Assembly: GCF_040954835.1 (NCBI RefSeq)
Contig: NC_090709.1
Coordinates: forward strand, 43,532,490-43,596,489
Source of the DNA: Lepisosteus oculatus
Taxonomy: Eukaryota; Chordata; Actinopteri; Semionotiformes; Lepisosteidae
DNA: 64,000 bases
Reading direction: 5' to 3'
Both the position numbers and the translations under genes were made by a program. Positions within the stretch are counted from its first letter, which is position 1. Each line of letters begins with the position of its first letter. The notes below the pieces were generated by a model, which saw only the letters and a list, made by a program, of their open reading frames with translations, was not told where the DNA came from and searched no databases. Positions 43,085-54,190 of this stretch are shown in pieces.

Positions 43085-43905
43085 CGTTTATACCACTTAC
43101 ATTCTTTTATATAAATGAACTCCACCTGAAAGCTATAGAACACACTTTAGGTAAGTTGTCTGCAGCCTCATGCGAATTTCGACAACTTACCCAAAACACT
43201 GTACTGTCTGGAGTTCAGCTCCAGCTCTGAACTCAATTGCAATGAAAAACCATGCGTAACAAAACTGGAGAACAGCTGAACTTGTGCTCAGTTCGGTGAT
43301 GAGGGTTCAGAACTGTCCTTGTTGTAATTAGCACGAACTGCACAGGCTCTGAATCAGACCATGTCAATTAGTCTGATCAGTGTAGGACACGTTAATGTAG
43401 AATTATTAATAGGTTTATTAGTTAGTTAGTTCAGGTTTACCCACCTGAACTAATGTAGAATTATTACTTGGTCTGTCTCTTGTTTGTATATAAATGAATG
43501 TCTCTGACAACTTAATGTTAGTTTTACGATGTAGGTCAGGTGTTGACATATGCACGAGTATACGAAATGTCTCACTCCTGATTCAACTTATGTTCTATAG
43601 GAGATTGGCGATTCCTCCTGTTTCTCGTACAACCATATCAGAACAGAAGCCCGTGTCACCCAGCTGTGATTCAAGATCGACTCGCATCTTTATCCCTTTT
43701 TTGTTCGTGATCATTATTTTCTTTAGTTATGATCAATATTGAACTTTTTCTAAATGAAATGACAATAATCAAACATGCAGGCAGATTTTTTAAAAGTATT
43801 CAGAATTGACAGGGTGCCCCTTTGGAACAGTCGTCAGAAAATGTGAGAAAATGAAAGTTATGTAAGCTCTGACACAAAGCATTGAAGATTGGAATCTGAG
43901 TGTAA
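43085..43905. other. Intergenic, no supported feature
   Basis: A short direct repeat of TTAGTTCAGG/CACCTGAACTAATGTAG (43420-43460) is visible. No gene is supported. Confidence 0.35.
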
Positions 43906-43910
43906 AAAAG

Positions 43911-43962
43911 CTACCCGTCTCCCAATGATAGGCAGGGATACACACCATGACTCGAATAGACT
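43911..43962 (-). pseudogene. tRNA-Asp-derived fragment
   Basis: The minus strand ATGGTGTGTATCCCTGCCTA followed by TCATTGGGAGACGGG follows the D and anticodon arms of tRNA-Asp with several changes. The acceptor and box B are missing. Confidence 0.5.
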
Positions 43963-44234
43963 CAGCGAACTTTAACACCTATGATATTACAAGTGCTTTG
44001 CACGTGTCGAATTTCAAGAAGGAACTACTACAACAGTTGTGGACATAATTCATTACCACCGGCAAAGTCCAATACCGGCAGCTTCTGAGAAAATAATGTT
44101 CACTCATGGAATTTGGTCTTTGAACGGCTGGCGGGAAAATTCATTTATACTCCTGTTGCACCCTCAGCTGAAACATGTTAAAATAACAACGCAGATTTGT
44201 TGGAGAACCTGACAAGAATTATTGGGTTAGCACT

Positions 44235-44525
44235 GTATGTATTCTGGTATATTTACTTTAATTTTAATATAAATGTAAACATGCATGCTGTATAATCTAT
44301 TGTAATTTTAAAATATGTTAGCTGAGGATGCGAGGGGGGCTATTATACCTTGTGAAACACGCAAGGAACTGTAAAAAAGGCTGGTATTTGAAAAAAATTG
44401 GCGATCACAAGAAAACCACAATTTATGTGGTATTATCAGCAATATCCTTCAAAATCTATGTTCAAATGAAGGATTTAAAGAAACTATGAAAAAAGCAACA
44501 GTAATAGCAGAGGATTTTGATTTTT
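44235..44525 (+). repeat. tRNA-associated interspersed repeat, copy 2
   Basis: Aligns with 4040-4520 through the AAAACCACAATTTATG and GAAGGATTTAAAGAAACTAT blocks, and with 51280-51410 through TTTTAAAATATGTTAGCTGA. Confidence 0.75.
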
Positions 44526-44769
44526 GCTCTTCAAGTCAGTAGATCGATGTAGAGTTGCACCCCTACAAACAGCACAAAGGATGAAACCCACCTCTTTCGT
44601 TATTGCTATGTTTGTGCCGGTGAAAGTAGCATTTGTGCTATTGAAAGCATCTCGGAAGATGAAGGTGCAGTCACTTCCACATGTCATGATATCATTAGAT
44701 CCGACGACAAGAGCTGAAGCCCCCGGCATTTTCCAAGCCAGGAATGTGAGGAAGATGGGCATGGAGGAA

Positions 44770-44851
44770 GGTAGCGTGGCCGAGCAGTCTAAGGCGCTGG
44801 CTTTAGGCTCCAGTCTCTCTGGGGGCGTGGGTTCGAATCCCACCACTGCCA
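44770..44851 (+). tRNA. tRNA-Leu(TAG)
   Basis: An 82-nt class II tRNA with box A TGGCCGAGCAGTC, the anticodon loop TTTAGGC (TAG), a long variable arm, and box B GGTTCGAATCC. There is one mismatch in the acceptor (position 6) and one at the base of the anticodon stem. TTTT follows at about 44867. Probably functional but slightly decayed. Confidence 0.88.
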
Positions 44852-44869
44852 AATGTTAGTGTTTTAAGA

Positions 44870-46000
44870 CCTGCAATACGATCAGTAAAACCACTTTTTG
44901 TTAGGCTGCGGGAGGTGTTTAGAGATAGACTTTCTAAAAGACAGGCTTAACATCAAGGCAGAAAAAATATTTTGTTTTCTCAACAAAAATTATTTTTGGC
45001 ACGTTCAGCTTTATGTAGGGAACAACATCTGCCGAGATCACTTTTGAGGCAGTGCACATGATAGTGTACCAGCAAGTAAATTTAATATTGGCTGTGGTGG
45101 TGAGCTGCTTTTGTCTGTGAAACTTTTAATTCTTCACGCCGAATCGTTGGCAGGGGTAATAGCTTATCTTTGAACAGAGCGCTCCATCAGAAATACTTTG
45201 TTCGTGCTCAAAAGAGATCAGAGGATTAACTTCATGAATTCACATAGCATACCTTACAGGAAAGATTTAAAAGGGGAATTGATTGTGCTACCTGATGTTG
45301 TTCCTGTGGTTTCTTTGGATACAAAGGTGAATGTTCTTTGACGTTCTGCTAGAGTATCCACTGGGTGGGTTTTATCGATAAGCTCGGATAGGTCATCAGT
45401 GCTCCGTCTCCGGAAAATAATCAGCACTGTTTTTTCCTGTGCTGTCTTTTAAAACATATAAGATCACGAGTTTACAGATTTCTCCAAATAACAACTATAC
45501 ATTTCAACCCAGCGGTTAGCATTCCTTCAATCCAATAGTTTTACTCTAGGTTAAAAGCAGCGCAATATACAGAGAGATGATATTCAAATATTTCAATGTT
45601 CTGTTGGATTACCTGTATGGAGATATCACTCAGAATTCCTAATATGATTTTGAGTTCAGTTTTGCTTTACTACTTTCAGAGTCTTATATTGACCTTGCTG
45701 AAGCAGAGAAGTGACATAATCACAAATAGTCTTATTAATATTTCAGTTAAATCTTTTTTTCTGTAGTAACATCAGTTGATATTAATATTAGTCCTGATTT
45801 ATAATTTTTTGTCATGGTTGATCTTAAATAATTTTGTAATTAGTTTCAGTTTTGAAAAATCATGCAGAGAAGCTACCAAAACGGGTATAGTTCATATAAT
45901 GATTAATGCAATAGCAGCATTTTGGGTTGAAAACAAAAAGTATATCTTGGTATGAATCCTAACACTTCATAGACAGCGTTCTAGGACTTCTCGCTTCAGA
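44870..46000. other. Intergenic, no supported feature
   Basis: AT-rich spacer. No tRNA, domain or repeat beyond short matches to the tRNA-associated family. Confidence 0.35.
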
Positions 46001-46009
46001 TAAAGTTGT

Positions 46010-46570
46010 CAATACATCATAGATTTCTACTCAATCAATATCAGCAGTGTTATCACTACCGAACGCTAAATATAGATCCTGGCAATACTTCGTGAGATCT
46101 TCGTAAGAAAATCCAAAATACTACGGAAGGAATCAAATTTATATGTTTCTTTGGATCGAGAAGATGATCATTATGAGACTCAAAACATGCCTGTCTTTTC
46201 TTTTTTCGAGGACAAATGGATTATTGAGGTGTAAAGATGGGTTCAAAACCAAAATCACCTGCTATCGCTGCTGTTTCTTCAAATCCTTCAACTGATCATC
46301 GATATCGAGGAATAATATATAGTTTCTTCAAATCCTTCAACTGATCATCGACATAGAGAAATAATATTATACAATTGTGGTTTTCTGTTAATTGCCAATT
46401 TGACTAATTACATCTTCGTTTACAGATGTCTTGCATGTATCACAAGGTATAATAGTCGTTGTGCGTCCTCAGTTAAAATGTACGACAAAAGTACAACATT
46501 TATGGTTACATCCATATTAAAATGAAGGTTAATATACCAAGATATTAAAATACAATTGTACAGTCCTAAC
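46010..46570 (-). repeat. tRNA-associated interspersed repeat, copy 3
   Basis: Reverse complement of the copy 1 type, aligned through TTTAGCGTTCGGTA, GTCCTCGAAAAAAGAAAAGA and AACAGAAAACCACAATTG. It contains an internal tandem duplication of about 54 bp (46265-46365; GTTTCTTCAAATCCTTCAAC twice). Confidence 0.75.
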
Positions 46571-46574
46571 TTAA

Positions 46575-47018
46575 TAATGCCTGTGAAGTTTTCCAACAAA
46601 TCCAAACTGTAATTTTGAAATATTATAGCTGAGAATGAAAAGAGAGTACAAAGATCAAATTCAATGAGTGAAAATGCACCAGTAGTTCTCTAAGCTGAGT
46701 TTCTTCCCTGAACATGACTTGCTTGCGAAGCACCAAGCAGCCTTGAACGGATCGCGGAAATCAAATATACAGTACAGATGGATTCAGAGTGTCCTTTCCA
46801 ACTTTTGTGCAACATTTTCCTTTGATAGGGTGGAGTTGTCTTCACAATCTGGGTTAAATAAAAAGGAGTGACGTCAGTGTTAAACAGCTTTCCTTCTTGG
46901 AGAACAATGGTTGTGTTCCATATTTCTAATTATTTTGGTTTCAAGATCGCAATTTAGTGTGAAACATAAAAGCCAGCTGGATAAGCTTTATTAATTTCCC
47001 TCATGGGATCAATAAAGT
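46575..47018. other. Intergenic, no supported feature
   Basis: Only a LINE-tail-like GATCAATAAAGTATCT (47008-47023) is notable, beside the hAT insertion point. No gene. Confidence 0.35.
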
Positions 47019-47169
47019 ATCTACAGCAGTGGTTCTCAAACTTTTTGGACCAAGTACCATCCCTAATCCAACCAAAGCATCCAAGTACCACCTACAAGTC
47101 ATCATCTCATAGGAACCCCAGAAATTCTCAATGACCAACATGAGTGTACGTGCACATACTCACACATAC

Positions 47170-47265
47170 ATATAATAAATATTATAATAATGAACTTTAT
47201 TTGATATAGCGCCTTTAAAGGTGGCTTCTCAAAGTATTTTACAGAAAAAAAAACATTAACAACAA
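47170..47265 (-). mobile_element. L2 tail fragment nested in the hAT element
   Basis: TAATGAACTTTATTTGATAT and GCGCCTTTAAAGGTGGCTTC match the 40452 L2 tail. Its AAT microsatellite (47172-47191) marks the 3' end. It inserted into the hAT element, so it is younger than it. Confidence 0.7.
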
Positions 47266-47521
47266 CTAATAAAAAAGCACCATTTCAGTGAGAGGAGTGA
47301 GCCTATTTAGTTGAGCAAAGGAGATGTGAATTAATTTTTCGAGCCTTGATACAATTCACAACAGAGTCTAACAGATATTAAATCGTCAGGCATTTTCTTG
47401 ACGGCAAAGGTCTCGCGGTGGATGTTGTAATGCGTACATTAATTTCTGGAGCAACCTCTCTAATTCGTGCAACTGCACCGTTATGTCGGCTTGTCATTGC
47501 TCTAGCACCGTCTGTACAAAC

Positions 47522-48009
47522 TCAGACGCATTTTATCAAGTCGAGGTCATTCTCTTCGATAAATTCATTCAGAAGCTGAAATATGTGCTCTCCTGTAGTT
47601 CCTGTTGGTAGCGGTTTACAGAACAGAAAGTCTTCATGGGACATACCCTCAAACTCGTATCTAACGTAAACGAGCAAATTGGCCAAATCAACTACAGACT
47701 CATCTAATTGCAGTGAAAAACATCTGCTCATCTTAACGCGCTCTATCAGTGTACGTTTGATATAATCCTTCATTTCAATAATTCTATGAATGACTGTGTC
47801 TTTCAGGGGGAGGGGGGCAGCAGGTCGAGCTGTTTAGCAGCTTTTTTTCCACACATAATACGTGTCAGCTCTTTTGCCAACGGTAAATAAGGTTCTTCAA
47901 AAATAGTGTAGCTTACCTGCTTTAGCAATCCGCAAGCTTTTTCCGCGTTTCCGTTTTTATTTCCGTATTTATTTAAAGTTTTTATTTCATGCGCATGGGA
48001 GCGAAACAC
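47522..48009 (-). pseudogene. hAT transposase (Charlie/ZBED-type) fragment
   Basis: Two frames in order: ...KACGLLKQVSYTIFEEPYLP (47803-48009), then MSRCFSLQLDESVVDLANLL (47522-47773). The second continues with VYVRYEFEGMSHEDFLFCKP and TGTTGEHIFQLLNEF. This is the core of hAT-Charlie/ZBED5-like transposases, with the LDES catalytic region. The N-terminal BED finger and the C-terminal dimerisation domain are absent. Frame breaks are present. The relic cannot transpose on its own. Confidence 0.85.
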
Positions 48010-48479
48010 AGAGACGCTCGGTGTATTTTTCTCAAATTCGAACAGTTCTTAAATATTTTTCTATCACGCTTTCGTGTGCTCACAAGATTGCCTGCGTTCG
48101 TAGCACGTATTTCTATGCATTCCTGTGTTTACAATGTTGGCATTGTTCCAAAATCACGCACATTCTCCTTTCTCCCTATTTGCTGGAGATACAATAGCTT
48201 TTTTTAAATACAATTGGTCACTTGCATCCGTAGCACGCATTCATATAGAGTGGTATAGAATTACAGAGTATCTCTTGTGTCCACTGAAGTATTAGCACGC
48301 ACTGTATCGTAGTATGTAGGCTGCGTATTCGACACGTATTAAAATACAAAATATGAAAACCCATCCCGATTTTTCAGTGCACACTACACAGTTCCAGGGT
48401 CATTTGGCGTACCACCTGGTGGCACTCCACGTACCACTGCCGGTACGCGTACCACAGTTTGAGAACCACTGATCTACAG

Positions 48480-48740
48480 TATCTATAAATCTCTTACACG
48501 TCATTTACAATGGCTTTTCAACTAATAGCCCGTGCAGGGATCAAACCCTAGCTGTTGGTACAGTACGAGTTGCGTAAGGCTCTGTAACGCGCAGATGAGA
48601 AACTAACCTCTGCTTCTTCATTATATACACAGTGAGCTATATATGCGAGCTTACTGCCTCCTACGGGCTCTGTATTTGATTGCGGTACAAGACCGGCCGT
48701 GGAGATAAAGTGAGACGGGTGTGTACATTAAAAGGCTCAT
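48480..48740. other. Intergenic; weak tRNA-like box B near 48525
   Basis: On the minus strand GGGTTTGATCCCTGCACGGG (about 48520-48545) looks like a T arm, but no tRNA body can be assembled. Confidence 0.35.
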
Positions 48741-48742
48741 AG

Positions 48743-48799
48743 TGTCCCTGGGAGGGCTCAAACCACCACCCTTTTGGTTAACAACCGAACCACAAAGAC
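48743..48799 (-). pseudogene. tRNA-Asn(GTT) pseudogene, D arm deleted
   Basis: GTCTTTGTGG runs directly into TTCGGTTGTTAACCAAA, so the D arm is lost, as in 17391-17451. Box B is GGTTTGAGCCC. The end is CCCAGGGACA. Confidence 0.8.
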
Positions 48800-49084
48800 T
48801 CATGTACAGCTTAACACTTCTCGGTCTCAGTGAAAGTGATACACTCCGTAAAATTTCCAGAGATTCATTTATTTTTAAAGGAAAATCACCAACAGCGGCC
48901 GAGATCTACTGGAGTTTTTTCATTCTATACTGCGATTTCTGAAGGGTACTCTGTGAAAATACGAGTTTTGACGAGAAGGGATGGACATATAAGGTCAAAA
49001 GGCTTGAGGAATTGAACCTTAAGGTGAAGACTGGGGGTTCAGTAGCAGCAGAACCTGATCAATATCAGTTGACTCCGATATACT

Positions 49085-49137
49085 TTGAAAATGAACTTGG
49101 GGATTTAGAGTCAGACGTGCTACCGTTGCACCATGGG
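49085..49137 (-). pseudogene. tRNA-Trp/Gln-like fragment
   Basis: CATGGTGCAACGGTAGCACG resembles the tRNA-Trp box A region, followed by TCTGACTCTAAATCC. The 3' half is lost. The isotype is uncertain. Confidence 0.4.
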
Positions 49138-49340
49138 GTACTTAATTAAAAAAAAATAGAAAAAAAATCAGTGTTCCTGGAACTGTAATTGAGAACAACA
49201 CCTGCACAAGAGCTGCGCAGGAAGAATAAAATGTGGTCTGGGAAGAAGAGACTCTCTTCGCAGAGCTGCGCTCTTCACAGATTTTTTTTTTGTGAAGCTG
49301 ATTTGTCTCCTTTGGGAAATTCAACAGCACTGACAACCGT

Positions 49341-49412
49341 GACTTCATGGCGCAACGGTAGCACGCCTGACTCCAGGTCAGAAGGCTGCGTGTTCAAATC
49401 ATGTCGAGGTCA
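49341..49412 (+). tRNA. tRNA-Trp(CCA)
   Basis: 72 nt with TGGCGCAACGGTAGCACG (box A), anticodon arm TGACTCCAGGTCA, and box B GTGTTCAAATC, allowed by the consensus. TTTTT follows about 10 bases later (49420-49424). Mismatches at the inner end of the acceptor and at the top of the anticodon stem suggest mild decay. Probably transcribed. Confidence 0.82.
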
Positions 49413-49424
49413 GCTGTTACTTTT

Positions 49425-49940
49425 TCAGGTTCTGCTGGTCCTGAACACGGAATTCACCCCATGCAGTTGAGTTCTATCTGTACACCACATAGATAATCAA
49501 AACAAAATAGAGCAGTACAGGACACGCAGTGTGGAGCTCACACAGGCTTACAGTCTCCAGCATTGGAGTGGAGGGGAAAAAAGAACTTTTTTTTTTTAAG
49601 AGAAAAGGCACAGTTCACATCTGCTTAACATCACGTCCAACTTTAGAGACAGCTACATCAGATAATGGAATCCCGGAAGTTTCAGATAACTTTTTTTAAT
49701 ACAGGTTCAAGCAAACCTGAAAGTTAATGAGTTTCCGGACACTTTTGTTTTATTAAAAAGTGTCTGAAGCCTGAAAATGTAATTTGAAAACAAAACCCGC
49801 TATTGGACATTAGCAGGTGCTTTTTGTAACGATTTGCTATTTCATGCTGGAAAACAAAGGAAACAGACCCAACGTTTGCTTTCAGGTGCGGTTCATTACA
49901 TAATATACATCTATTACTGAGGAGCTTGAATACAATTTAC
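49425..49940. other. Intergenic, no supported feature
   Basis: AT-rich spacer between tRNA-Trp and the tRNA-Arg relic. No repeat or gene assigned. Confidence 0.35.
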
Positions 49941-49943
49941 ACG

Positions 49944-50012
49944 AGCCAGGTAGAAGTCGAACCTAGAATCTTATGATCCGAAATCAGACGCGTTGTTTAT
50001 TAAACCGCTGGC
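49944..50012 (-). pseudogene. tRNA-Arg(TCG) pseudogene
   Basis: The anticodon arm TCTGATTTCGGATCATAAGA and box B AGGTTCGACTTC fit tRNA-Arg(TCG). The D arm (TTTAATAAACAA) has lost box A, and the acceptor stem has mismatches. Confidence 0.7.
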
Positions 50013-50650
50013 ATTTCACATGACCTGAATTCCCCCATAGTGTGCTCAGCGCCGCTACTAGTAATGCACCGCTCCGTCTAAAATTTCAAAGTGATAAACA
50101 TGTGTTTTCTGATTTTTTATGAGTTTTAAAATATAATCTCTTTAAATACAGACAAGGGGTTTATGTTTCGCACTGAAATTCCGATTGACTGAGAATTCAA
50201 ACAAAAGACTGTTTTCTTCCACAACACCGTATAATTATCACATCCACCAGACTCTCCAACCTCTCCAGATCTTGCTGGTCGAGCAATTGCTCCGATAAAT
50301 TAGGTCACGTATCATGTTAAATCATTTCTTCTCAACACAACATTTCCTGGTGCACGTTTTCTCTATGAAAAAAAGACATTTTTCCGTTGCACGATTTCTC
50401 CTTTTTTATCAAAGCGTACAGAAATAACAAAAGAAGAAGAAATAGTGTCGCAAAAGAACTCTGTCGCCCTTGGGAGATGTCAAACGCATTGGACATGAAA
50501 ATGGCAGATAAAAGCCAGTTCTCTTCGTTTCTCAGTGTCGGGGCTGCTATGTAAAAGAGGCAATTTGCACTGAGCGCAGGTTCAGCGCTTACTGAACGCA
50601 GATGTCTCAGAGCGGTGTGTCCAAGCGGCTGTAAAAGGTGAAGGCTGTCC
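50013..50650. other. Intergenic, no supported feature
   Basis: No gene. A tRNA-Ser/Leu-like scrap near 50605-50640 (GTGTCCAAGCGGCTG) is too short to assign. Confidence 0.35.
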
Positions 50651-50651
50651 T

Positions 50652-50724
50652 GTCACCGTAGCCTAGTTGGTTAAAGCGCTTCTCTATTAAACAAAAGAAC
50701 CGAGATTCAAATCCCAGCCGTGTC
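50652..50724 (+). pseudogene. tRNA-Thr-like pseudogene (anticodon loop ATT)
   Basis: GTAGCCTAGTTGGTTAAAGC matches the tRNA-Thr box A region, followed by CTATTAAAC in the anticodon loop and GATTCAAATCCCAG at box B. The acceptor halves do not pair. It shares the CTATTAAAC loop and the GTGTCTTTCTTCCT flank with 18833-18908. Confidence 0.65.
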
Positions 50725-50734
50725 TTTCTTCCTA

Positions 50735-50967
50735 TCTTGTAGTACAGAACGTATCATTTCGGGCAATCACAAAGGGCTTGATTTCGTTAAATGCATGTGT
50801 TCATTTCCTTTCTGGAAAACTTGTTTTTGATGAAATTCACACAGCTTGCGAAAAATGAAATTCAATTCTTGGTTATCAGTGCAGAAGAAATATTACAGGA
50901 GGCAAAATAAACGGGAAGAGATTTTTTTTTAACCGAAAACTTATGATTCGAGAAATGACCTTACCAG

Positions 50968-51009
<42 letters not shown>

Positions 51010-51050
51010 GAGTCCACCCAGGGACGGGGTTCTTTTGCGATATAAACATT
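50735..51050 (+). repeat. tRNA-Asn repeat unit, copy 2
   Basis: Collinear with 17153-17460 (CACAAAGGGCTTGATTTCGT, then the TTCATTTCCTTTCTGG block). Confidence 0.8.
50965..51026 (+). pseudogene. tRNA-Asn(GTT) pseudogene, 5' end lost
   Basis: The anticodon arm TTCGGCTGTTAACCGAA, box B GGTTCGAGTCC and 3' CAGGGACG match tRNA-Asn. The 5' acceptor strand and the first half of box A do not. TTTT follows. The body from the middle of the D arm onward is intact. Confidence 0.75.
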
Positions 51051-51059
51051 GTCTTCAGT

Positions 51060-51415
51060 CGATTGGATTTCTCAGCGAAACCTTAACCATTTTAATATTT
51101 GCAGGAAATGCGAGTGTTTAACACGTGTCAGGGTCACCGGGAAATGTCCAATAATGCCCAACATTGCAACTCCCCAGAAAACCATATTCACTCAAAAAAA
51201 TTATCGTCGAATCTTCATTTATACTCCAGTTGAATCCTCTGCTGAAATATTTTAAAAATACAATGCAGGTTTGTTTGAGAACTTGACAAGCATTCTTACA
51301 ATAGCACTGTGCAGTTGGATTTTGATATTTTGACATATTTACCTTAATTTTAAACATAAATACTATACAGTCTATTGTAATTTTAAAATATGTTAGCTGA
51401 GGATGCAAAGGGGTG
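51060..51415 (+). repeat. tRNA-associated repeat, copy 4 (partial)
   Basis: Contains CTCCCCAGAAAACCATATTC (also at 17600) and TTTTAAAATATGTTAGCTGA (also at 44310). It continues the tRNA-Asn unit downstream. Confidence 0.7.
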
Positions 51416-51493
51416 AAAGGGAAAGGTCAGAGGGTATAGTAAAAACAAGGTTAGGATTGGTGGAGGTGGTAGGGGTGTTGTTGGTTTTTCTCT

Positions 51494-52187
51494 TGTCATG
51501 GAAATATAACTATTAATTTTAAAGGATCACTTACTGACGTCAGACAGCTGCCAATTCTCCAGACGCGTCTCTGGAAGGATAAACAGTTTATCCTCCGAGG
51601 TTCGTCCAATTTGCTAAAATTGTCCGGGTCCGGATGGAGTTTCAGCAGCCGTTCGCGCTCAGGTTTGTGATCCCGGACGAGCCCCCAAATTGTCATGGAA
51701 ATATAACTATCAAGGAAGCCACAAGAGAGAGTTCTCACCTGAGTAAGGTCTTTATTTCAATATTGCAATTTTGGGAGCCCTGCAAAGTGCAACCAGAGAC
51801 TCAATTTGTTACAAGCAGTACAGGGTTTTTATAAGACGTTGCGCTGTAAAAAAGTTCAGCACTTGGTCCCTTCTAAAACTTCCCCTTTCTCTAAGAGAAA
51901 ACAGATTACATCATAGAGCGAGAGAAGAAAAACTAGATTTGTTATTCAAAGCTTATCAGTTACTTTCAGCTAATTCTAATGACCCAGACAGCATATATTG
52001 TTTTGGTACATTGTCTTCTAAACTAACCTAAACAGTGTACTTTGTTGACGAACTGTTTTCTAAAATTCTGCACGCACTGTAGCACAGCAGTTACATCCTT
52101 GAAATATATTATCTAAAAGCACCAATATATTTTTTCAAAGCTCTCTACATTTTTAAGAATCAATTTACTTATTAGATTTCCACTTCA
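51494..52187 (-). mobile_element. Endogenous retrovirus fossil: LTR, Pro-tRNA primer site, leader
   Basis: On the minus strand an LTR of about 497 bp runs 52187 to 51691, from TGAAGTGGAAAT to ATTTCCATGACA. It has a TATA-type signal (CTTATAAAAACC) and AATAAAG. Directly after it lies a primer site complementary to tRNA-Pro (51670-51687; TGGGGGCTCGTCCGGGAT), the primer used by gammaretroviruses. A short leader follows, then the end piece of a second LTR (51494-51515). No gag, pol or env is left. It is broken and old enough to have lost its body. It borders tDNA cluster 2. Confidence 0.85.
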
Positions 52188-52363
52188 CCGGCATCATGCA
52201 AGCAAACTACATAAATATGAGAAAACACGCAAGAGGGTTGTCACTCAGAGTGTCGAAGGGTATACTGGGGCTCAGTTGAAATGCAACGTCAGGATTTTTC
52301 CGAATTATGTCACACGAAGAGAGCACAGCCCTTTCCGCCCTGCCGCGTGTGTCTCGGTAACTC

Positions 52364-52435
52364 GCTGTGATCGTATAGTGGTCAGTACTTTGCGTTGTGG
52401 CCGCAACAACCCCGGTTCGAATCCGGGTCACGGCA
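52364..52435 (+). tRNA. tRNA-His(GTG)
   Basis: Same as 14523-14594 with two differences (TGATCGTATAG; the T stem pairs perfectly, CCCCGGTTCGAATCC). TTTT at about 52452. Likely functional. Confidence 0.93.
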
Positions 52436-53010
52436 GAATAGGGGCGTCTGCTTTTACTACTCGCACGAATGAAGGCAAAAAAAAAGCCAATCGATGTGAA
52501 CGAACGGCGCTTTACAGAGGAGTACTGCCTGACTGGATCGTTGATGAACGACAGAGGCCACTCCGACCTCTTCTCGGTTTTCTTCAATGACTTACTAAGG
52601 ATCTTCTTCACATTCGCCCACGCAGGGGAAGCCAGTTACACCAAAGCAAACGCAGGAAAGTGCATTTCAAGCAGAGACCAGGAGGGACTTGTTTACACCG
52701 ACAGTGGGCGGAGAATGGAACAATGCGCCCAGCCCTGTTGCTGGAGCCGATTCTTGATGAGCTCTTGGGCTCACTAAGAGGCCCCCGCTGGATGCTAATC
52801 TTTCTGTTGTTCTTGCAGGTCCTGCGCTGCTTTTGAGCCGACAGAGCTCGACCTGGTCTGTCGGCACAGCCCAATTGCAAATGATCGGCTCCGCGTACAG
52901 AAGGAACGTGCGTTTGGTACAAGAGTGCACGAAGGCACCGGAAATACATTGGGAACAAATGACCGGTCGCTCAAGACCTCTGTGAAGTACAGGAGCGTGC
53001 AAAACGAGGC

Positions 53011-53083
53011 TGTTTCCGCCCGGTCTCGAACCGGGGACCTTTCGCGTGTTAGGCGAACGTGATAGCCGCTACACTACGGAAAC
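53011..53083 (-). tRNA. tRNA-Val(AAC)
   Basis: 73 nt: TAGTGTAGCGGCTATCACG, anticodon arm TTCGCCTAACACGCGAA (AAC), box B GGTTCGAGACC, acceptor GTTTCCG/CGGAAAC. TTTT follows about 10 bases later. Likely functional. Confidence 0.94.
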
Positions 53084-53192
53084 CTGCAGGGACCGCTGCT
53101 GGTGTCTCGCTTGCGTTTCGGGCTGAGAAAGAGACGCGTCACTTTAGGCAGGTGGCGCTGGAGAGAGGAACAAAGGGCGCGATGAAACAAAA

Positions 53193-53265
53193 TGCCGAAA
53201 CCCGGGATCGAACCAGGGACCTTTAGATCTTCAGTCTAACGCTCTCCCAACTGAGCTATTTCGGC
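53193..53265 (-). tRNA. tRNA-Phe(GAA)
   Basis: 73 nt: TAGCTCAGTTGGGAGAGC, anticodon arm TTAGACTGAAGATCTAA (GAA), box B GGTTCGATCCC, acceptor GCCGAAA/TTTCGGC. TTTT is immediately downstream. Identical in key parts to vertebrate tRNA-Phe. Confidence 0.95.
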
Positions 53266-54137
53266 GGTGCGCAAAGCCCACAGCCACCTGCTCCAGCCTT
53301 CCTGTGTTGTGGCATGAGCGCACCAAGAGTAGCGGGAGAGTGTTGCAAGAACGTCACTCAGAAGGAAAGCCACCCAGCTGCGCCCTCTGAGCTCTGTCCA
53401 GCGCATCTTCCTCGCATGGACTCCTGCCTGCGACGGGCAGGAAACAATTAGCAAGAACAGAACGACACCCCATGGGTGTCTCATGACCGCACCTTAGGTT
53501 GTGACACGTGCAGGTGTGAGGGGTTGCCGGGCTACTTTGGAGCAGAGCTTGGGCGGAGGGGGGCGGGAAAGCAGACAAAGAGGTGACACCTCAAGGTCTG
53601 CACGATCACAGCTCTCCGCCGCCCCAGGCTTCCGCTCGATAAGCTACTGGACACACCCGCCCCTCCTCACACAGACCGTGGAAAAGCCCCCGAGTGGGAG
53701 GGCTCTCTTCCTCCCAGGAGCTCTTGGACACGACGCACAGACAGGGCGCGGGGAGCCGCCGCCTGCAAACACGGCTCCAGGCAGGACTCCGCTCCGCAGG
53801 AGCCGCAGAGCAGAGGAGATGGGGGCAGCTTAGCTCCTGTGCAGAGACCTGAGCTGTTGTTGCTGTGGATGCTGTCTTTTCTGCACTCGGGGTAGGACAT
53901 CAGGAAGCACATTGAAGCGCTGCGACATGCACTGTACAGATCCCGCCACTACTGGGCCCGATTTCCCCGGATCGAAACCGGGCGGAAACAGGCCCGTTTC
54001 GTTTGTTGCCACCCACACTGTTTGGGGATTCGCCTAGCGCTGTGATCGAACAGACCCACTCACCTCTGAGTGTGGCGGGATCTGCACAGTGGATGTCGCA
54101 GCGGATCCTGCTTTCACTTCAATGCGCGTCCTGATGT

Positions 54138-54190
54138 ACCCTGGTCTCCCGCGTGACAGGTGGGGATACTTGCCACTATACTAACGAGGA
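54138..54190 (-). pseudogene. 3'-truncated tRNA-Asp pseudogene
   Basis: Paralogue of 16238-16293 with the same breakpoint, so the truncation predates the segmental duplication. Confidence 0.88.

Larger units (their letters stand above)
47027..48471 (-). mobile_element. hAT (Charlie-like) transposon
   Basis: TIRs CAGTGGTTCTCAAACT at both ends (16 bp perfect) and a perfect 8-bp target duplication ATCTACAG (47019-47026 and 48472-48479). The length is 1.45 kb, shorter than autonomous hAT elements. It encloses a minus-strand transposase relic and an L2 tail fragment. The intact target duplication indicates a fairly recent or well-preserved insertion. Confidence 0.93.
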
